From positions 322,098 through 386,097 of the forward strand of contig CAJJDO010000102.1 of assembly GCA_905183005.1 (NCBI GenBank): 64,000 nucleotides of DNA. Direction: 5' to 3'. How positions within the stretch are numbered: position 1 is the first letter of the stretch; every line of letters starts with the position of its first letter. The stretch is from Paramecium pentaurelia (taxonomy: Eukaryota; Ciliophora; Oligohymenophorea; Peniculida; Parameciidae). Positions 12,442 through 25,403 of the stretch are shown piece after piece. Below the pieces are notes generated by a model. It was not told the DNA's origin. It worked only from the letters and a program-made list of their open reading frames with translations, and searched no databases. The position numbers and the translations under genes are program-made.

Positions 12442-12604
12442 TTATGATAAATAAATTTATTATATAAACATAGTCTTAATTTTTATTTTTTGAACAAAAA
12501 AATAAGACATAGTCTCCTCTTTAAAGAATTTATTTAAGTATATTAATTTAATCTAAGAAATTATATAATTATTCATATTTATTAAAAAGGATAGACCTAA
12601 CAAA

Positions 12605-13177
12605 TCATTTCTTCTCCTTCTCCTTTTCCTCTTTTTTAGATGTATTTCTGAAATCTGCATTGAAAATTGGGAAAGATTACTTAACTCCATATCCCCAATT
12701 AACATTATCAATAGGTTCTCTCCATCCAATTTCAGCTGAACTTGCAAATTATTTAAATATTCTTACCTAATTATTGGAAATTGGAATTGATCCTTAACAA
12801 TATTTTAAGTACCCTTCTTATGTGGACAGAATCCTTTATCTTTCTTACATTTTTAACAATATTCATTCTCTACAATACCCAATCTATCTAATGGATGCTA
12901 ACAGTTATGATGAAATTTTACAGAATATGCTACAGCTGAACTATTATCTGTCTTTCCTGCATCCTTCTTGAACATTCCAACATAATTATTATTTTAAGAG
13001 AAGTAAGGTTCTAATTTCTCTAAATCTAATTTAGTTTTAGGTCCCAAAATTTTCTTTTCTTTCTATTATATAAGTCTCTATATTTACAGCATCTTATTGT
13101 CTATATGTTTCGGTTTATTCTGTAGTTTCATATTTAGATCTTCCTCCTTTTTATTGGCCTTTTGTTTCTTTTGGCAT
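12605..13177 (-). CDS. Basic 173-residue protein with Cys/His cluster
   Basis: ATG at 13177 (MPKETKGQ), TGA at 12605-12607, introns 13063-13087 (25 nt, TAG) and 12741-12766 (26 nt, AAG). A Cys/His set, HHNC then CQKCK then FCPHKK over about 30 residues, could bind zinc. The C-terminal half has IGWREPIDNVNWGYGVKQSF and ends in a Lys/Glu run. The W-rich C-terminal part is reminiscent of small axonemal proteins, but I cannot name it. Confidence 0.75.
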
Positions 13178-13375
13178 TTTAATAAATAATAATTCAGAAA
13201 CTATTTTCACTTGAAAGCATATTAAAAATAAAGAAATATGAACATAAACAATTAAATGATATTTAAAATAGAGTAAAGTATATAAAACTAAATTTATAAT
13301 TTTTGTATCATATAGAAATGATTAAAATAGTTTATCAAGTTAAATTTTTATCATCATATAGAAATAAATTAATAA

Positions 13376-14392
13376 ATGTAAAAGTAATTACCAGGAGGTA
13401 ATGGACATCTTAATGATGATCTTAAATTAAATTAAGTTGCTTATGTGGGTGCTCATAATTGTGCAATGTCAAAAAAGTATGGTTGGACTTATGCCTAATA
13501 AAATGTTACTATTACAGAGTAATTTGAATTATATGGAGCTCGTCATTTTAAAGTACCTTTGCATTGGTATCTTGAAGGCCATAATCCTGAAGTATATCAA
13601 TTTATTATTCTGAGATAGCAGTTGCTCATGAACCTGATGGACGTTCTAATTGTAAATTGACAGTAATGTAAAGAGGTTTCAAAAAACCAGAAAAAGCAAA
13701 TATACGTTTAAAAGAGATTGTAGATTTATCTTTTTAATATCCTTATGAAATTATCATATTAAAAATAGAGAGCAAATTATTATGCAAAAGTAAAAGAAAT
13801 GGAACTAAGTTTTGGGATCCTTAACTAATGAGCATTATGTTGCATAGTTTATTAGTTTAAATAAGAGCAGATTAAAGAGCTATTAGAATTGAAAATGAAG
13901 GAGAAATTCCAACTTTAGGATGGTGTAGAGAGAATCAATAGACTATATTAATATGTATAGAACCAAAAGAGTAAATATTTGGAGAATTATCAAAATATAC
14001 TTATTATTCATATATATTAAGTGCATAAGTAGATTGGGAATTAAATCCTTTAGAAGATGTACAAAATGGTGAAGTGGCAAGAGGTAAAACAAATTAAGAA
14101 ACTGGTGAAATATTGTCTCCTTTTTTAGAAATTCATTATTGTCCAGAAAATTCATTAAAGTACTTTTGATATTATAATAATAAGGTTAGATTCGTCATAT
14201 AGAAAGAAATATAACTCATATAATCATGGCAGAGAGAGATTTTTATAATATTATGAAAAATGCAAGAAATTGCCTAATTTTTTAGTAGCTGATTTTATAG
14301 ATTAAGGAAGATTATCAGATATTGTAGATGATGTGAATCTAATCATAAACTCTAATGGTAAGTTTTTACCAGAATTGTTTTAAATATTATGA
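13376..14392 (+). CDS. PI-PLC-like (PLCX) phosphodiesterase
   Basis: About 322 residues, ATG at 13376, TGA at 14390-14392. YVGAHNCAMS and GARHFKVPLH near the start fit the beginning of a phosphatidylinositol-phospholipase-C-like TIM barrel with its catalytic His; PNFLVADFID near the end fits the closing strand. One intron is clear (14160-14184, 25 nt, AAG). A second is needed near 13575-13612 and can be placed two ways: 13591-13613 (23 nt, GAG) or a 26-nt GTATC...AAG segment just upstream. Both restore the same frame. No signal peptide is visible. Confidence 0.8.
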
Positions 14393-14494
14393 TTTTAATT
14401 TAAATTAAATTTTTATCAATTTTGGTTTGGATCAAAAATTTAATTTACATCAATTGTAATATAATCTACAATCTGAAACTTTTTTTAGAGATTT

Positions 14495-16088
14495 TCAATA
14501 CTTTTAATTAAATCTAAATCTAATATATATATTTATAGATTATTTACCTTTTTAATCAAATATTTATTTGTTTTAATATATTTCAATGTTCATCAAATCA
14601 TTTAATTCATTATATAATATATTACAGTTTATATTTTAAATTTCTAATCTCTTTATTAATTATATTTTCTATTCTAAATTTTTTTAGTATTTTTGTAGAA
14701 TCATCTTATTTGTATCTTAATAAATTTACATTAAAAGGGCATTAAATTCATTTTTTAATATAATATTAAATTGATAATATGTTTATTAAATAGTCTAATT
14801 GATCATCTAATATTACTCAGTTTTCTATACTTATTCTCTATATGTTTTTAAATATTATAATAAAAGAGGTAATTAAATAGATTAAGCTAAAATTCCTTCA
14901 AAGTCAGTAAAAATTTATTTAATTAGAGAAAATGCATGTTTGATCTAAATAAATCCAATCCAACCAATTAATAGAAGAAGGATTTTTAGATATTAATCTA
15001 GAGTTTAAAATTTTGATTTTAAATGATCTCTAATATGTTAACATAATAGAAATTTACGATAATAGATATTCATTATTTTATATATGTTTTCTGATATTTA
15101 TTTTTAATTTCTAGTTTCTTTGGCTTAAATATCTTATTCTGTATTGACATCACAAATAGGAATGAAAATAGAGTCTCTATCCGTATTTAATTATAAATTT
15201 GTTATATTATGTTTCTATAATTCTTCAAAACCAATTCTGTTGTCTTCTGAAAAAACTACCATTTTCTCTATAAGATCAGTTATCAAGTCTCCGTATTTTT
15301 CTTAAATTTTATTACATTTAAAATTTGTGTTTTTAATTCTATCAAAATGTTCCATTTATCCTTCGTTTTCATCAAAGGGTAGTTTTCCTTAAAATGCTAT
15401 TTGATAGAAAAGTAAACCATATGAATATATATCACACTTTGCTGAAAATTATATCTGATAATAGATTTCTGGAGCATAGTAATTCTTGGATCCAACTAAA
15501 GTAAGATTTCTTTTTTAATACATATTTTCTAAAGTTCTTGATAATCCAAAATCTGCAATCTAAATTCAATATTTCATATTTTACTTTAAAAATTTTTCTT
15601 TTTTTTTGATCTATATCTGTTACAATTTTGACAAGAATATTTTGGGGCTTTATATCTCTATGAATTAATTAATTGTCTTTCAAAAAACATGCTCCTTTTA
15701 TAATTTATTGAATAATATCTATCTATTCTTAAATTGTAAACCAATTAGGTTTGATTAAATCAAATTCTTTTTATAAATCATGATCACACAATTCCATAAT
15801 TATATAAATGTTTTATGGTTTATCAATTAATTCTATAATTTATACAATATTTTCAGCTTACTCTTTTGCTTAGGCCAATATTTAAATTACATTTTTTTCA
15901 TTTGATATAGATTTATTTATTTCATCATCTCTTAAAGCAATGTTAAACTTTGAAATTATCTTAATACAAAATAATTCATTTGGATTATCCTATCGATGGC
16001 AACGAAGAACTTTACCAAAAGTTCCTTTTCCTAAAAGAACATTTTTAACAATAATCCAATCATTTACTTTTGAATCATCTTCTTCCAT
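14495..16088 (-). CDS. Serine/threonine protein kinase with long C-terminal tail
   Basis: 522 residues, ATG at 16088, TGA at 14495-14497, intron 15560-15584 (25 nt, TAG) just before the DFG motif. Kinase motifs are complete: GKGTFGKV (Gly loop), FCIKII (ATP-binding Lys), HRDIKPQN (catalytic loop), ADFGLS and GSKNYYAPE. It should be catalytically active. The 240 residues after the domain are Gln/Ile/Leu-rich helices without a known module. Subfamily not assigned; general layout recalls ULK- or CAMK-like ciliate kinases. Confidence 0.9.
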
Positions 16089-16160
16089 ATTAATTATAAT
16101 AAAGTTTATCTAATAATAATAATAATAATTTATAGATATATATTTATTTTTATAACTTAA

Positions 16161-19100
16161 TCAAATCTGACAGCAACAAATGCCTAATAAACTTCTTTAC
16201 TAAACTTCTACTATTTATTATGGATAATCATTCACCTATTATTATTATACATAGTGTTTAAATATTTAATCCAAAGTAGCCTACTAAATTTCAAAATCAT
16301 TAATTATATTTTCTACTGCCCTTAAAGAACAAAATCTAAAAAGTTAAGAAAATTTAATTGATTAATCATCTACAAACACTGTTAAATTATCTCCACTTAA
16401 TCCTTAAGGTTCAAAAATATTTTTAGTTAAATTTTATCCAATTAATTCTCTTAATTTATCCTTATCTTCTACATTTTTTAAATGGAAACTTAATTATATT
16501 CTATTATCATATTATTATCTTAATTAATTTAAACTTCCTTTAAACTTTAATTAACCATTAATTATAATTCCTAAGACTTCACACATTCTTTAAGCTTCTT
16601 TCATTGAATGAGTAGTAATTAAAATTGAACTCTCATTTTATTAACAATTTCTTAACATTAATTATTGAAATTGTTAACGAAAAACTGGATCTACTCCACT
16701 AGTAGGTTCATCCATAAGTAATATTGATGAATTTCCTATTAATGCTATACCCATCTAAACTTTTCTTCTTTCTCCTCCACTCAATACTTTAACCCTTTTA
16801 TCTTTAATCTTTTTTAAATCCATATATGAAGTGTAGCTATCAATAAAATTATCAATTTAAACAAAATCTAAACCTTTTAATGAACCATATATTTTAAGAT
16901 GTTACTCTAATGATAGATCTTCATGTAGAGGAGAAAAGGATGGAACCAATCCAACTTAAGTAGATTCATTTTTTATTTCAACAGACCCTAAAGTAGGTTG
17001 TTCTTCTCTTGTGATGATCTTAAAAGTACTAGTCTTGCCTGCTCCATTACTATAATATATATAAATATATTTACGGTCCAAGTAATCCAAAAATCTCTTT
17101 GGATTCAATTGAAAAATTAAGATTTTGTAAAATAGGTCTATTTCCTATTGTATAATTCACCTACTTGACTTCAACATTTCCTTAATAATTTAAGATATTT
17201 GAATTTTTTCTAATTAAACGATATTCTAAATAATTAATAATAGAGAAAAAGAAGATGATTGATATGATAGAATTTATTTATGTTTGCAATAGATACTTAT
17301 TTGTTAAACCTGAAAAGATCCAATCATATCCATAAACAAGTGAAATAGGTGGGAAAATGATTCCTACATATTCATGCCATTGAAATATTATTGTAAATAT
17401 TATGATTCCTAAAAATTGAAAGGTTAATAAAAAGAATGGTAATTAAACATTTGATGTATAAGTATTCTTAAAAAAGTAGGTTGCAAAATATGTTTGACAA
17501 TTAAGTGCAAATGAAAATATTGTATTTACTAATATAATCCTGACATAAACTAAAATATTATATTGTCTATATTCTCTTTCTCCATCAATCTATTTAGCTA
17601 TTAAAAGAAGTACTAAAAATATAAATTACTCAAATGCTATAACAACTGTATCAAACAGAAATACTGATGTCCAATATGAAATTATTTTTGCACCATGTGT
17701 TATATAAGAATCCTTAATCTTATGTTATTTTTCATATATAGGATAATAGGATTGTTAACTAATGAATATTATTTTAATCAAAATATATAAGTAGATTATA
17801 ATTTCTGGAGTTATATTGTTAAAGCCAAAAAGACAACCTAATAATAAGATCCAAGCAATTAAAAACATAGCATATTACCATTTATTCTATCCAGATATCC
17901 ATAATCTTCTCATAAAAAGTCCTTTTACTTATTTAAAAAAGTTAAAATGTGGAATAAAATCAAAAAACATTTTATTAAAAAGAGTATTATTATCTGTTTC
18001 AATTTAATTATTACCCCAATCTGATTAAGAATGTATTTTAATATAAGCATCTTCAAGAGTTGTCATTTCAAATGATATATTAATATTTTATACTGTTTCC
18101 AAATATTCCAAAGCAGAAGCCACATTCATACTATTACTTAAAGGTATATTCAACTTTAGATTTCTATTTTGAGGAATAAAATGAATTTCATTTTTACATA
18201 TTAATTACAAAGTTGATTAAATTTAATCTAAAATTTGTTTTTAATGTAATTCATTTTTACATTCTAATAAAATATTATAACCAACAGAGAATTATCTTTT
18301 TATGTAATCAACTGTTCCAAAAACTGTCACTTTTCCCTATTAAATAATACCAACATAATCTGAAAGTTCTTATGCTTCATCCAAATAATGAGTTGTCAAT
18401 ATAATACATCTATCTTATTTGATTTCTTTCAATATATTCCATATCTATTATCTACTTATTGGATCCAAACCTGTAGTAGGTTCATCTAAAAGTAAAACTT
18501 AAGAATTTCCTATCAATGCAATAGCCAAACATAATTTTCTCTTACCACCACCACTTAAATACATAGCAGGTTGATGTTGTTCTTATTAAAGATGACACAT
18601 ATTCAACACATATTCAATCTATCCTGACAATTATAATTGATTAACTAATTTTAAACGACCATAAAATTAAAGATGATCATAAACACTCATCTCTCCATAT
18701 AATACATCTTTTTATGAACAATAACCTAAAATCTATCTAATATCATCTAAATTTTTATCAATATCATATCCATTTATATTAATTTATCCTGTTGTTTTTT
18801 CAATTAATCCACATATCATATTAACAGTAGTAGATTTACCTGCACCATTATGTCCTAATAAACTAAAAATAGTATTTTTATTCAAATTTAAACTAAGATT
18901 ACTTACTACTGCTTATCCATTATATACTTTTGTTAATTATGTCAATTTTATTACTTAATTTTCATTAGCTTCAATAGGTTAAATTTGATCTTAAGGATTT
19001 AACAATTCAGATCCTAAACTATTTTACTATTATAGTTCTAAATCTATTTCGAATTATTCTACTTGATTCTTCTTCTTTTTAAATAAACATTAAAAAATAA

Positions 19101-19898
19101 AGAAAGGAGATTTGTGTATTCCTATTGCATCTGGAATCACTTAATCTAAATACACATATAACAGAATTCCTATTGTCCCTTAAATACAAAATACAATTAA
19201 AGTATAAATGTAATTCATTGAAATAGTACTTGATGTGATTTTTTGAAACCAAAAATAAACTATCAAGTTTTATGGAAAAATAGACAAAAGTAATTCTGAG
19301 TATTCACTATGCTTTGACCAATCTGTAAAGTAATAGAGATAGACTATGATCATGTAGATTACAGCATATACATCAGTAGCCTTTCGACCATCTGAAAATA
19401 GACTACTAATCAATAGCATTTATCCAACAACTGCATATGAATAAAACATGTATTGAAGATAAAAGATTGCATATTAATAAAATGCAAAGTAATGCCAATT
19501 CAATGCTATAAAACTTGAGATCATGATAATATAGATTGATGCACATATGCAAGTCCACATTACACATGATACTATCCATCCTGTATAATAGGCACTTAAT
19601 TTCAATCCCATTATTAATTAATTTTCTTTCTATCTTTCTTTCTTCTCATTAACTATCATCATCATATAACTTCTAATAACTCCACAAATAGCTAAAGGCA
19701 TATAACTTAAAATAGTATGAATATCAATTACAATGTTTATGAGTATTTTAAAAAATCTAATGAATTGAAGTAAGATAACCAAAGTATTAATCCACATAAA
19801 AATGGCACTAATATATTTGGAATTAATCTATTATTCCTTAAATGCAAATAGAAGCTTTTAAGGAATACACATTTAGATTGAATAAGGAATTTTTCCAT
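16161..19898 (-). CDS. Full-length ABCA-type ABC transporter
   Basis: 1228 residues, ATG at 19898, TGA at 16161-16163, introns 19706-19731 (26 nt, AAG) and 17050-17074 (25 nt, TAG, inside the second Walker A loop). Order: membrane domain 1, NBD1, membrane domain 2, NBD2. NBD1 has GHNGAGKST, LSGGGKRKL and LLLDEPTTGLDP; NBD2 has GPNGAGKTS, LSGGERRK and LLMDEPTSGVDP. Both ATP sites look intact. The ABCA family moves lipids across membranes. It is compact: the first membrane domain lacks the big extracellular loop of animal ABCA1. Confidence 0.93.
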
Positions 19899-20263
19899 TT
19901 ATATTAATAATATTTTGTAAAAAAAAAAGATTAAAAAGTCAGAATAATTTATTATTATTTCTGCTATTAAAGATATAATCATTTTCGGAGATATGTATAA
20001 ATTTGATTTTATTTCTATAAATATTTGATTTCATTTCTGATATCATTATATTTTAAATTTCATTTTAGAAGATAATCATTTTTGATAATAAATAATTATT
20101 ATGATAGATTCTTAATATGGAATTTTTAAGATTCAACATTACCTACCTTTCAATGAATTTATATGATCGATATGATTTTATTATTAAACTAAAACATTCA
20201 CATGACTATATAATAAATGTAAATCCATTATTTTTGATTAAATTATATAATAATTAATCAAAT
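19899..20263. other. Divergent intergenic region
   Basis: 365 bp between the ABCA start (-) and the eIF4E-like start (+). AT-rich with poly-A/T runs; no ORF or repeat that I can support. An ATG-led frame near 20030 (-) runs into TGA before the ABCA start. Confidence 0.55.
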
Positions 20264-20777
20264 ATGCTTTAATTAGCTTCAGATTTCACTTTTTGGTTAG
20301 GAACCTTTAAATAAGGACAATATGTTCAAGAAGTTATTGGTATGTTTGCAAATTGACAATTAAGGATCATTTTCTACTGCAGAAGATTTTTGGGCATATT
20401 ACTAACATATTGTTAGACCAGAATAATAACCAGAGGGCAATTAAATATTTTTATTTAAAAAGAACATTACACCTGTTTGGGAAGATCCATAAAATAAATT
20501 TGGAGGGAGATTCATATTTAAAGTAAGAAAAAGTCTTGGTAATTAAATTCTTGAAGAATTATTACTTTCATTTGTTGGTGCAGACTGTGATTATGATGAA
20601 TTTATAAATGGCATTGTTTGTCATACAAAGAAAGGATTTATTTAAATGGCTTTATGGGTTAAAGACATCAAACATAATATGGATGCTTTTACTACAATTG
20701 AGAAATGGTTGAAAGAATCCATACTCTAATTAAAAGAAGATAGAGACATAGAATTTGCATTCCATCCTCTGACCTGA
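20264..20777 (+). CDS. eIF4E-family cap-binding protein, 4EHP (eIF4E2)-like
   Basis: 162 residues with a 25-nt intron (20340-20364, AAG). FTFWLGTF, STAEDFWAYYQHIVRP, ITPVWEDPQNKFGGRF and ALWVKDIK follow the eIF4E fold; the Trp residues of DFW and VWED are those that stack on the m7G cap. The motif FTFW and the HIVRP block resemble 4EHP more than canonical eIF4E. The N-terminus is very short: the domain starts within 10 residues. 4EHP competes with eIF4E and represses translation. Confidence 0.88.
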
Positions 20778-20878
20778 TTAGAATATTATATATAAATAAT
20801 CAATATTTTAATTTTTCTTTATTCTTAAAAGGATTTAATAATAAGAATAAATAATGAAAATTATATACAAATAAAAAA

Positions 20879-21796
20879 TCACTATTATGTTGATTATTCT
20901 TAAAAATCCTCTTTAATTTCCAAATTTTCCTTATTACTTATATTGTAATATTATGTATAATTAATTGCCCATTTGGGAGTACCACTTGTCTCATAATTAT
21001 CGGTGTTAATTAATTTATTGGTGGATTTTGATTATCTTCTACAGAGAAAGTATTATGAATGTTTCTTATTACTTGTATTACCATGATCCAAAAACTTATC
21101 TGAATAATGATTAGGTGTTCGATTTTTAAATGGTGATTCGAATCTCTAATTACAACTGAATTTTCTTATATTGGGTAACACGGAGCTTTCATCTGTTTAT
21201 GTTATGGCTCTATTGAATCTCTACTTCAATTAAGTAGTATTTAGTTTAGCTCTAAATTTATGAAATAAAAAATACTGTTAGATCATGTTCATTAATTCCT
21301 TCTCTTCATTCTCCAAAATTGAGATATGTTCAAGCTTTTTCTGAACTGTTGACTTGTTGATTTCTATTTCTGCAATGTTTCTTTAACGAATTTCAATAAC
21401 TTTTTTCTCTTTAAACTCTGCTACTCTTCTGATTGCGTCAGCATCGAATTATTCAATTTATCGGGCCTTAATTTTTTTCTGTTAAATTTCATTCATCTTT
21501 GATTGCATCATGAATTGTTCTGTCTTGTATTTCTCATTTCTAATGTAGATTGCTTCTTTGGCAATTATTGGTTTGAAAAGTTCAATGACTTATCTTCTAT
21601 CAAAGTGTAAATTCTCTTGCAATTAAGAAACTGGTGATTTAGAATGGTCTAAGTTTACTCTGTTAACGTCCTTTATTTTTTAATGTAGAATAGTGTTCTT
21701 CTAGCCAAGAGCCTTTAGTTGAAATTTAAGAGATTTGACTCTTTTTTAAATCATTTCTTCTTACGCATTAGCAATTACAAAACTATGTTAACTCAT
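20879..21796 (-). CDS. Coiled-coil protein, 305 residues, unrecognised
   Basis: A single uninterrupted frame from ATG 21796 (MSQHSFVIANAQ) to TGA 20879-20881. Residues about 80-200 are charged helix (for example QIEQFDADAIRRVAEFKEKK). The C-terminal third is polar and rich in Ser, Asn and Arg. It is intronless. Convergent with the eIF4E-like gene (101 bp). Function unknown. Confidence 0.75.
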
Positions 21797-22129
21797 TTAA
21801 TTAATTTACGAGTATGATCTTTTAAGTTTAATTTGACTTTTGAAATGTGATTTGATTTGATTAGATTAAAACAAGCATATATAAAAAATTAATTAGTAAT
21901 TATATTGTTTCATAGTTGTCAAGATAGAAATTGACTTATCAAAATTACAAATATTTACTGAAGTCTTTTGATAACATAAATTATCAAATTAAAAAAAGAT
22001 ATATTATTAATATTATATTTTATTATAAATTCATAGCACATAAAGTATTTAAACAATCTTACATCATATTAATTATAATCTTATAATTATTATTTAGTAA
22101 GAAATAAATTATTATATTATATTTGGTAT
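21797..22129. other. Divergent intergenic region
   Basis: 333 bp between the coiled-coil gene (-) and casein kinase 1 (+). AT-rich; nothing else supportable. Confidence 0.5.
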
Positions 22130-23632
22130 ATGATGAATCGGAATACCAAAAAACATTAAACCCAGCTCTAAACAAATGCTACTTCACATCTTCATTCAGG
22201 AACTATTATTGCAGATAAGTTTGTATTGATGGAAAAAGTGGGATAAGGTAGCTTTGGATATATATTTAAAACCGAGAATATTGAAACAAAAGAAATAGTG
22301 GCTACTAAATTTGAGAAAAGAGAGAATCGCAGTAATGGCACAGCAAGCATGCTAGTCAGAGAAATCAAAGTATTACTAGAATTAAGTGGAGTAGATGGTA
22401 TCATAACAATATTATAATTATAAAGGTTTCCCATAAATTCAATATTATGGAAGAGATGAAAATTATAATTATTGCATGATCACATATTTAGGTCATAATT
22501 TAGAATACCTGCTTAGAAGAAGTAAAGGCTTTTCATAATTATCATGTCTTAAATTATCTCTTTAATTAATTGAGAGATTGGAATCTCTACATAATAAAAA
22601 TATTATTCATAGAGATTTAAAACCTGAAAACATGGTTATTGGATATATTGATACCCACATTGTATATTTGATTGATTTTGGATTAGCTAAATATTTTAAA
22701 GATAGTAATGGATAACATATACCTCTATCTGATAAAAAAGGAATTATTGGAACTGCTAGATATGCAAGTATAGCAGCTCATTAAGGATTTGAATAATCTA
22801 GAAAAGATGATTTAGAGAGTTTAGCATATGTATTGATTTATTTAAACTTGGGAAAACTTCCATGGATGAATCTTTAAATTGCTGATAAACATGAGAAATA
22901 TTAAACTATATTGGAAATGAAGAAAAATACAAAATTAGAAGAATTGACTGAAGAACTTCATTAGTGCTATTTATTATTATTATAACATGCAAAATCAAGA
23001 GAATTTTCAGAATCTCCTAATTATGCATTTCTTAAAGATTAATTTAGAAAAGCTATAAATGAAAAAGAATGTGAAGAATCATTTTATTAATTTGATTGGG
23101 AAAAATTAGCAGAAGTTAAGAACAAAAAATAAATTATCTAAAATTAATTAGCCAATCCACCTGTTGTAAGAAGTACTATTAAAAGATCATCTGCTGTTGT
23201 TGATTATCCTAAAAAGTAACCTTCAAATCATTTAATCATTCCTGAACCTGAAAATTTTGAAAATAGAAGTCGAAATGTAAAAATTACTTCTTTTTATTTT
23301 ATTAGGGAGTAAGCATGCATACTTAAGGAACATCTAAAATGATAAATTATCAATAAAGTCATAAAAATATTGTTGAAGTTGATAAATATAGAAGATTTAT
23401 GTAATAATAATTACCAAGAAATTAAAATAAAAGTCAAACAGTAATGTAAAAATAATAATCAACATTTTGCAAAGAGACTAGTAAACATTTTCATGAAAGA
23501 ATGAAAACAATTGAATAAGTAGAATAAGAGTTTGAATCATTCAATGATTTAGATCTATTAGCTTAGGATGATGCAAATTTACACTTCAATAATATTGAAG
23601 CTTTCTCTTTCAAACATTCATTGTAACATTGA
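22130..23632 (+). CDS. Casein kinase 1-family protein kinase
   Basis: 481 residues, introns 22398-22425 (28 nt, AAG) and 23277-23305 (29 nt, TAG). Kinase motifs: GQGSFGYIF, ATKFE (Lys), HRDLKPEN, DFGLAKY, and the CK1 signature GTARYASIAAHQG (SIN replaced by SIA) with RKDDLESL. CK1 enzymes phosphorylate pre-primed Ser/Thr and are greatly expanded in ciliates. After the domain (about residue 310) comes a 170-residue Gln/Ser-rich tail with no module. The first ATG of a pair (22130, 22133) was taken as start. Confidence 0.93.
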
Positions 23633-24236
23633 TCTAATTAATTATTTTAAACAGTTTCTAATTCTGTAATATGTATTACCTAGAATATGTATATTGATAT
23701 TTAAAAGTGTAATAGATCTTAAAATATTATTGTATTTAATCATAGTTTTCAATTTATGTTATTCTAATAGTAATTATTTGTTTAAATTATCAAAATTATA
23801 AATTATTTCTAATTTAATTTCATAATCTACTCTCATACTCTCAATATAAAGAATGAAACCATATTAATGAAACTATATGTAGTATATTATTTAATAATAT
23901 TTAAGAGATTTCAAATATTAAATCAGTTTTATTTTAAAACTTTAATTTGAATAATAAGATTATCCATTATATTTGTTGTTATACTAAACATTCATCAAAT
24001 TATGAGCATTTTCAAATTTCTATAATTTTCAAAATTTTATCCAAATAAGTTGTTTCATCAAATAAAATAATATATATATTCTCTATTATCTTTAAAAATT
24101 CATTATATTAAAATGATGATATAACTACATAAATAAAATAGAATTGAATATTCATAATAAATAAGTTATATTAATTTATTTTAGAATTATACTCAGTATT
24201 TTTAATTCATTTAATTATTTATAAAAACTATTGATA
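23633..24236. other. Intergenic spacer
   Basis: 604 bp between two plus-strand genes (CK1 and B9D1). TA-rich, no persuasive ORF on either strand, no repeats longer than short homopolymers. Confidence 0.55.
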
Positions 24237-25028
24237 ATGATGAATACAAGAAATTATAAAAAAGATGTATCAGATTAAGGATCAATGAAGGGATAGACTA
24301 ATTAAAACTTTGGATATTCATAACCTCAATAATTTTAAGATGGAATTTCACGTATTTAAGAAGAAATGATGGATCCAAGAAATATATAACCTGATTCTAT
24401 GTTTGTTAATTTTAGTGGGGTTCTTGAATGTGGTGAAGTAAAAACTTATTTTGATAATGAAGTGCGAAGATGAAGAATCATTAAGAATTGAATATGCTAT
24501 TAAATATGGGGGTGATGATTGGACATATTTGAAAACTAGTGTAAGATTAACAATAAAATTAGAATAATGCTGATGATGCAGAACCAAGTGGAATATCCTA
24601 ATTAAGTACTTCCAGAAATTTGCATTCAAGAAATATTGTTTGGAATTTTCCTTTTGAATGCAATTTTTAAACTAAAAACATTTTTGGATGGCCTTAAGTT
24701 GTCGTAAGACTTTCAGGTCCTGATTTTATGGGAAGAAGTGTTGCTAAAGGATATGGATCTGTTCATGTTCCAACTTAACCAGGATAGTATGAATTCTGAA
24801 TAGTCTTCTAGTCATGAAAGAATAATTAGGATATTCAAACCACTTCCAATTTCAGGATTCACAGGATTTTTAGGTTATTTGTTAGGAAATACTGCTGAAC
24901 TCAAAAACTTTGATAAAGTTATTTCCTCAGGTGAAGGAAGAGAAGTTACGAGAGTTAAATCAGTAGGATATGTAAAGGTTAAGTTTCATGTAACATTAGT
25001 AAATTTTGATAAATTTGGTTATTTATGA
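24237..25028 (+). CDS. B9D1: B9 domain protein 1 (transition-zone MKS component)
   Basis: 239 residues, introns 24438-24462 (25 nt, AAG), 24541-24562 (22, TAG) and 24787-24811 (25, TAG). A 50-residue polar lead precedes the B9 (C2-related) domain: FVNFSGVLECGE, IVWNFPFECNFQTKNIFGWP, SVAKGYGSVHVP and SGEGREVTRVKSVGYV all align with animal B9D1. B9D1 is part of the MKS complex that gates the ciliary transition zone. All three introns are needed to join these blocks. Confidence 0.95.
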
Positions 25029-25403
25029 ATAGCATAAATACAAACTTAATTATTTTTAATATTATCAACATCAATCTATACTATTAATTAACACTCATTT
25101 TTAAGATTTCTATTAGAATAAATATATTTTTATTTCAATCATTTTGATAAGAATGAATCAATTTTTATTTGAAGTTTGTTTAATTAATTAAAGTAATCAT
25201 TTTATTATATTTCAAAGAATATTAATATTTTATTAAAAAATAATGAAACTAGCAATCTTAAAAATTACATTAGTATCACTTGATTAATAATAATTTGATA
25301 GATATTAATAATAGGTTATCTCTTTCTTTTCAGTTCTTTTATCCTGTCGAAATAAGGGTGAGTATATGACATATTATGAAACATATTATTATTTTATTAA
25401 AAT
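25029..25403. other. Intergenic spacer
   Basis: 375 bp between B9D1 and the cyclase gene, both plus. AT-rich with one less AT-rich stretch near 25320-25360; no gene supported. Confidence 0.5.

Noticed and set aside
16161..16260. Bacterial ABC operon
   Set aside because: Tiny introns and Gln-coding TAA/TAG within the gene show it is nuclear ciliate sequence.
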